Positions 59,231-64,000 of a stretch of 64,000 nucleotides of DNA are shown here, one piece after another. The notes beneath the pieces were generated by a model. That model worked only from the letters and a program-made list of their open reading frames with translations, was not told the DNA's origin and searched no databases. The DNA is taken from contig NW_025919589.1 of the NCBI RefSeq assembly GCF_907164915.1, positions 62,001 to 126,000 of the forward strand, given 5' to 3'. Numbering within the stretch: the first letter of the stretch is position 1; each line of letters opens with the position of its first letter. A program made the position numbers and the translations under genes. Origin of the DNA: Impatiens glandulifera. Taxonomy: Eukaryota; Streptophyta; Magnoliopsida; Ericales; Balsaminaceae.

Positions 59231-61096
59231 ATGGTTGCACAGGGCTTTGCAGTGGACTTGGATAAACCACTTGTGTTCCAGGTTAGTATAATATTATTTA
59301 TGAAAGTAGAGAAACATACAAAAATTTCTCCCATTCCAGTATCCAGTTAATTGGGAGTTCATTATCAGAATAGACTCTTAACTTCTCAGGTTGGTCACCT
59401 TGGAGAAAATTATCAGGATTGGGTCCATCAGCCCATTGTCAGCAAGGAAGGCCCTCGATTTTTCGAAAATGACTTTTGGGAGGCAAGTAGTATAACAAAT
59501 TCTTATGTAACCTTGTCCAACAATTTTTTTTTTTTAAATTCAGTTTATGACCAGATAAAATTCTATCCAAAAATCTAACAGTACACTTATGCCAAACAAA
59601 AGCAAAATAAAAATTTTGAATAAAATTTGTGGATCAAATTTTAGCCAAAACTTTATTGCCAAATGAACGTTAAATGAGGATATTTGGAAACTTCTTTTTT
59701 CTGTTGTGTCACAATCTTTGTTACACAATCATGATCCCATTGAAAATTTGCCAAAGCTAAAACTAAAAGTGATTATTTTTGTTTGGTATAACATTTTTTT
59801 TTATAGATCACGATGTAGATTATAGTGTGATAAATATTTGACACTAGTTTGCTTTAATGCTGAAAATGTGGTGAATGCATCTATTGTCATTGGTGCATAA
59901 CTAAAGATGTCAATTAGTAGGGATTGATTTTCTTGTATGGTTCTACATGATAAACCACCACGAATATAACATAAATGTCCAATAGAACTATGAGGTAAAA
60001 GTCTTTTTGACTTTATTTGGTATAAAGATTATATCTGGATCATTATCTAGATTATAGTGTGATTTTTGGATTTATTTGGTATAGAACTTTTTTCTAAATC
60101 ATTGTGATTAGAAGAAAATGTATACCAATCTGTTAACGAAAATAAACTACAAAACTCTGAATTGAATTGAGATACAACCAAAAATGGTCTGTGACTGTCT
60201 GTATAAACATATATAATTAAGGTTTGTTAACTTAACTAATTTTTGTTTTGTTTTGTTTCTTCCTATAGTTTTTGACTAAAACTCACTGGTGGGCGATTCC
60301 TCTAATTTGGTTGCCGGTTGTATGCTGGTTTAGCTTGAAGTCTTTTTGGTTGGGGCGTACACCTCCACAGATAGCTATACTATTGGTTTCAGGAATATTT
60401 TTATGGACATTGATGGAGTATTCTTTACACAGATTTCTGTTTCACATCAAAACAAAGAGCTACTGGTTAGTTAAGCTCATGCTTTCCATATCTATCAACA
60501 CTCTAGATTTCAATCAAATTTCAATGTTTGTGTTTTCTGAACTGACATGTCTTAAACAGGGGAAACACCGCCCACTATCTTCTTCACGGTTGCCATCATA
60601 AGCATCCAATGGATGGGCTACGCCTTGTTTTCCCGCCTGCTGCGACAGCTATTCTATTGGTCCCGGTTAGTGCAATCGTTCCCTTTTGTTCTATTGTTTT
60701 CGTTTATTCATGAATTTTACCTTTGAATTGGTGCCAGTTCTGGAACTTGGTGAAACTCATATCTACTCAAACAACATGTCCTGCATTGTTTGCTGGAGTT
60801 TTACTTGGTTATGTCATGTACGATGTTACCCATTATTATTTGCATCATAGTCAGCCAACAAGCGAAATACCTCGGAATCTCAAGGTTCTTATTTTGGCAG
60901 TTAACTATTTTTTTGACAAGTTTAATGTCACATAATTTATCTTTTTCACTAAATTAAGTATACCAATATTCTGTAGCGATATCACTTGAACCATCATTTC
61001 CGCATACAAACCAAAGGGTTTGGTATCACTTCTTCACTTTGGGACAAGGTATTCGAGACGCTACCTCAATCGAAGGCTTCTCAGAAAGGTTTATAA
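59231..61096 (+). CDS. FAH1: Sphingolipid fatty acid 2-hydroxylase
   Basis: Six exons: 59231-59281, 59390-59482, 60269-60465, 60560-60665, 60738-60884 and 60977-61096; 237 residues, the length of plant FAH proteins. It begins MVAQGFAVDLDKPLVFQ, followed by VGHLGENYQDWVHQPI. The di-iron histidine clusters are present: LHRFLFH, HYLLHGCHHKHPMD, YDVTHYYLHH and YHLNHHFRI. Hydrophobic stretches (IPLIWLPVVCW, AILLVSGIFLW, ALFAGVLLGYVMYDV) suggest an ER membrane protein. Family knowledge: it adds a 2-hydroxyl to the very-long-chain acyl group of ceramides; plant forms lack the fused cytochrome b5 of yeast. The second intron begins gcaagt, a GC-AG intron. No break is seen, and it is likely active. Whether it is FAH1 or FAH2 cannot be settled here. 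Confidence 0.95.
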
Positions 61097-62539
61097 ACTA
61101 GATGGTCTGATTCGTCGTCGCGGTTCATGTCTTCTTGGTTTGTATTGATATTGTGTCTTTATCTTCATTTGGTTGTATTTGGATGTGACCATTATACATT
61201 TGTCTATATTGCTCTCTATTTTACTGTAATGATGAATGTTCATTTATTAATTTTTGTATGATTCAGTTATTGAGTTTTTGGTAATATTGCTTGTAGATGA
61301 AATTCTAGTATACTTTAAAAATAATATTATTTTTTAACATTAACGTCTTATAATGTTCATCAATAAAATTACCTGTATATGTGATCTTATCCAATTTATT
61401 ATAATTTATAATGTTGGCCCAGTTCTTAACAGCTAGAATTTAATTTAAAGTTATGCTGTTGCCAAACAAATATTACTTGATGCAAAGTTATAAAATTGAA
61501 AATTAATTTTAAAAAATAGTATATATATATATATATATAATTAGGTATAAATTAATTAAATAATAAAAATTGACACTGAAAAGTCATTTATAAAATTATT
61601 TATATAATTCATTTATTTCAAATAGATAATAAGTTTTTTTAATTTATAAATATAAATTTATTTTTTTTATAAAATTGTAAAATTTTATTCTATAAAGTTT
61701 TATTCGTAAAAAATTAACAAATTTAAGAGTGTTTTTATTTATTTTTTTATTTTATTTATATTAGATTCGTTAACCTTCTATATGAACATAAAAAAAATAT
61801 ACAATTTTAACAATGAACTCAAAATTTTTAACAAAATTTTATTTTTTCAATTGGATAAAATTTGTGAATAGATTGAATTTATATTGTTCTTCTACTTTAT
61901 GAATCCATTCTTAAATTGAATTTTTAAATATTAATTATTGAATATATATGGTTGGATATTCAATTCATTCTTAAAACCTAGATAATATTGAATTTAAATA
62001 TTATCTAAATAATCAACTCAATCTATCACTTAAATGTTTTATTTGCAAGCACAAATAATGAGTTTAATTGTCACATACCTATACACATGTTAATTTGGCT
62101 TGTCATACAAATCCGAAAGCACAATAATGAGTTTAATTGTCATTTAGTTCAAATAAGAAAACAAAAAATAATCTGGAAAATCTAGAGAATCTAAATGGAT
62201 AACATCTTGGACCCTTGGTTGATCTAACTCATCTTCCATTCTATACAGAGAACATTGTTTTTTTTTTTTTAAATCTTATTTAATAAAATTATTTTATTTT
62301 GTTCTAAATAAAAATTAAATTCGTGATATTTAATCTATTAATATCGGACATTATTATTGATACTTGAGTTATCTTAATTAAGTTTATTTGTGATTATATT
62401 TATTTATGAGACAAAATCGCAAATTTAGGCATTAAAGAGTTTCGTCATATTTAGATTTCTCATAATATTTTGGCGTGAAAAGAATTCTCATTACAATATT
62501 TTATTATATTTAATACTCTACAGTAATCCTCGTTAATTG
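61097..62539. other. Intergenic, AT-rich
   Basis: Probable 3'UTR of the hydroxylase gene to about 61300, then AT-rich DNA with an (AT)n run near 61522-61540. No gene was seen. Confidence 0.5.
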
Positions 62540-62820
62540 ATGTGCATAAGATTAAATATGTTGTGCGGAATGCAAGAATGTGAATGCAAGAATGTGATAA
62601 ACAATGAAGTATTAGAAAACAGATGAAGAGAGATTTGTTATTGTCAAAGATGAAAAAAAGTTACAGCAAATGAAAAGGATTACAGCTATTTAAGTTCAGA
62701 AAACAAGAAAACGTAAAACACCTAATAAGCATAACTATAGAATAAATATGATGTAATTAATATAAATCATAAATAATTGAGGGTTGATATTAATTCCTAT
62801 TCTAAAGGCAGAACGTTACA
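62540..62820 (-). repeat. 3' LTR of the right-edge Copia
   Basis: It starts (minus strand) TGTAACGTTCTGCC directly after the polypurine tract. The left boundary is a guess, as no second LTR is in the window for comparison. Confidence 0.5.
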
Positions 62821-62873
62821 AATCTCCACATTGCCTAGTATCACCCAACAAGAAGAGCCTTATCAAGCTACTT

Positions 62874-64000
62874 TCAACTGTCAACATTTAGCAAATCCAA
62901 ACAATGAGTGAATTTGCTAAGTAGGACCGACTTCATGAACATGTTAGCAGAATTATGATGTGTGCTGATCTTCTTCAACTTGATTCTCCTCTCAGTACGA
63001 AGAAAATGATAGCGAACATCAATATTTTTGGTTCTATCATGATGCACTTGATCTTTCGCCAAACAGATAGCACTTAAGCTATCACAAAAAATAATTGCCT
63101 GATCATGATGGATACCAATGTCATTGATTAATCCTTTCAATCATATACCCTCCTTGGCTGCTTCAGTTAGCGCCATATACTCAACCTCGGTAGTGGACAA
63201 CGTCACAGTCGACTGTAATGTTGCCTTCCAACTAACCACAGAGTCACTAAGGGTGTAAACATAACTAGTCATTGATCTTCTACTATTGATATTTGCAGCA
63301 TAATCTGAGTCCGAATAACCAGTTACGAGACACCGGTTATTACTCCCATAAATAAGACGAACATCGGATGTTCCTCTCAGATAGCGAAATATTCGTTTTA
63401 ACGCTTGTCAGTGTTCCTTACCAGGTCGAGACATAAACTTGCTAACAATACTAACTGAATACGTAATATCATGTCTAGTGCATATCATGGTATACATTAA
63501 ACTACCCACCGCACTAGCATACGGTACATGAGACATGTATAACTTCTCAATTTCAGACTGGGGTGCGAATGCAAACAAATGATTAGTAACAGATGCATGA
63601 GTATTGAGAGTCTTTGCTGTACTCATCCCAAAACGAGACAACATTTTCAAAATATAACTCTTTTGTGAAAGAAATAACTTCTTTTGAACTCGATCTCTTA
63701 CTATTTCCATGCCCAGAATTTTTCGTGCTCCACCTAGATCTTTCATATCAAACTCGGAACTAAGAAGGTCTTTCAGCTTTTGAATCTCCGACATTTTCTT
63801 GACTATGATTAACATGTCGTCTACATACATGAGTAAATAAATCAAAGAACCATCACTGATTTTATTGTGATAGACACATGCACTCATATTGTAACCATGT
63901 TCAATCATGAAATTGTCGAACCGCTTATATCATTGTCGAAGGAGACTGTTTAAGTCCATACAAAGACTTCTTCAGACTACAAACATGTGTTTCCTTACTA
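62874..64000 (-). pseudogene. Copia reverse transcriptase/RNase H fragment
   Basis: From right to left on the minus strand: CSLKKSLYGLKQSP, then a small frame shift, [67 protein letters not shown] (63408-63908 open). RNase H follows with breaks, ending in IFCDSLSAICLAKDQVHHDR (62874-63140). At least one stop lies between the two open parts (near 63141) and one frameshift near 63935. Confidence 0.88.

Larger units (their letters stand above)
62540..64000 (-). mobile_element. 3' part of a Tnt1-like Copia element, running off the window
   Basis: The minus strand carries the end of reverse transcriptase and RNase H, then a polypurine tract (complement of aatctccacattgcc, about 62821-62835) and an LTR whose start is the complement of gttaca at 62820. 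The outer LTR end, near 62540, is not clear. The rest of the element lies to the right of the window. Confidence 0.8.

Overview
This is nuclear DNA of a flowering plant, most likely a eudicot. It is AT-rich, its genes are interrupted by GT-AG introns (one looks GC-AG), and most of it is transposable elements in all states of decay. No rRNA gene, functional tRNA gene, CRISPR array or bacterial-type operon is visible. Species cannot be named from the sequence alone.

Host genes are few and spread out: the 3' part of an STP-type monosaccharide/H+ symporter (1-1912); a small three-exon gene for a 93-residue helical protein I do not recognise (3054-4585); an intronless ISY1 splicing-factor gene (6737-7639); an unrecognised hydrophobic reading frame on the minus strand (24708-25115); and a complete six-exon sphingolipid fatty acid 2-hydroxylase gene (59231-61096). 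They do unrelated housekeeping jobs and share no visible regulation.

The rest, left to right: a foldback MITE in the transporter intron (621-966); a minisatellite in intron 1 of the small gene; a hAT element with a perfect 8-bp target duplication (4953-5633); a FAR1-like relic running into 882-bp tandem duplications (10209-12800); a small Helitron holding two tRNA-like segments (13115-13771); an 8.3-kb CACTA element with both transposase genes, each broken by one stop codon (14415-22705); a PIF/Harbinger relic (22880-23640); a MITE near 24450; a collapsed Copia element whose gag start is tandemly amplified five-fold (28148-29395); a tandem array of about 1.04-kb units (29400-39790), whose first unit is split by a young Copia element (30185-36473); two SINE-like copies (41262-41525); an old Copia (43250-48200); a LINE 3' relic (48440-49470); a second young Copia on the minus strand (50067-56291) inserted in the X8 domain of a decayed GH17 beta-1,3-glucanase copy; a Helitron relic (56946-57138); a shrunken LTR element inside the presumed 5'UTR intron of the hydroxylase gene; and the 3' end of another Copia on the minus strand running off the window (about 62540-64000).

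The most interesting signal is shared by the two young Copia elements. Each LTR carries an ATG followed by two codons and a splice donor, about 130 bp downstream of a TATA box, and a matching phase-1 acceptor lies at the start of gag. Splicing would give Gag a start codon from the LTR and remove the primer-binding site from the message. I found no convincing wholly new system; the other unusual structures are variations on known transposon biology.
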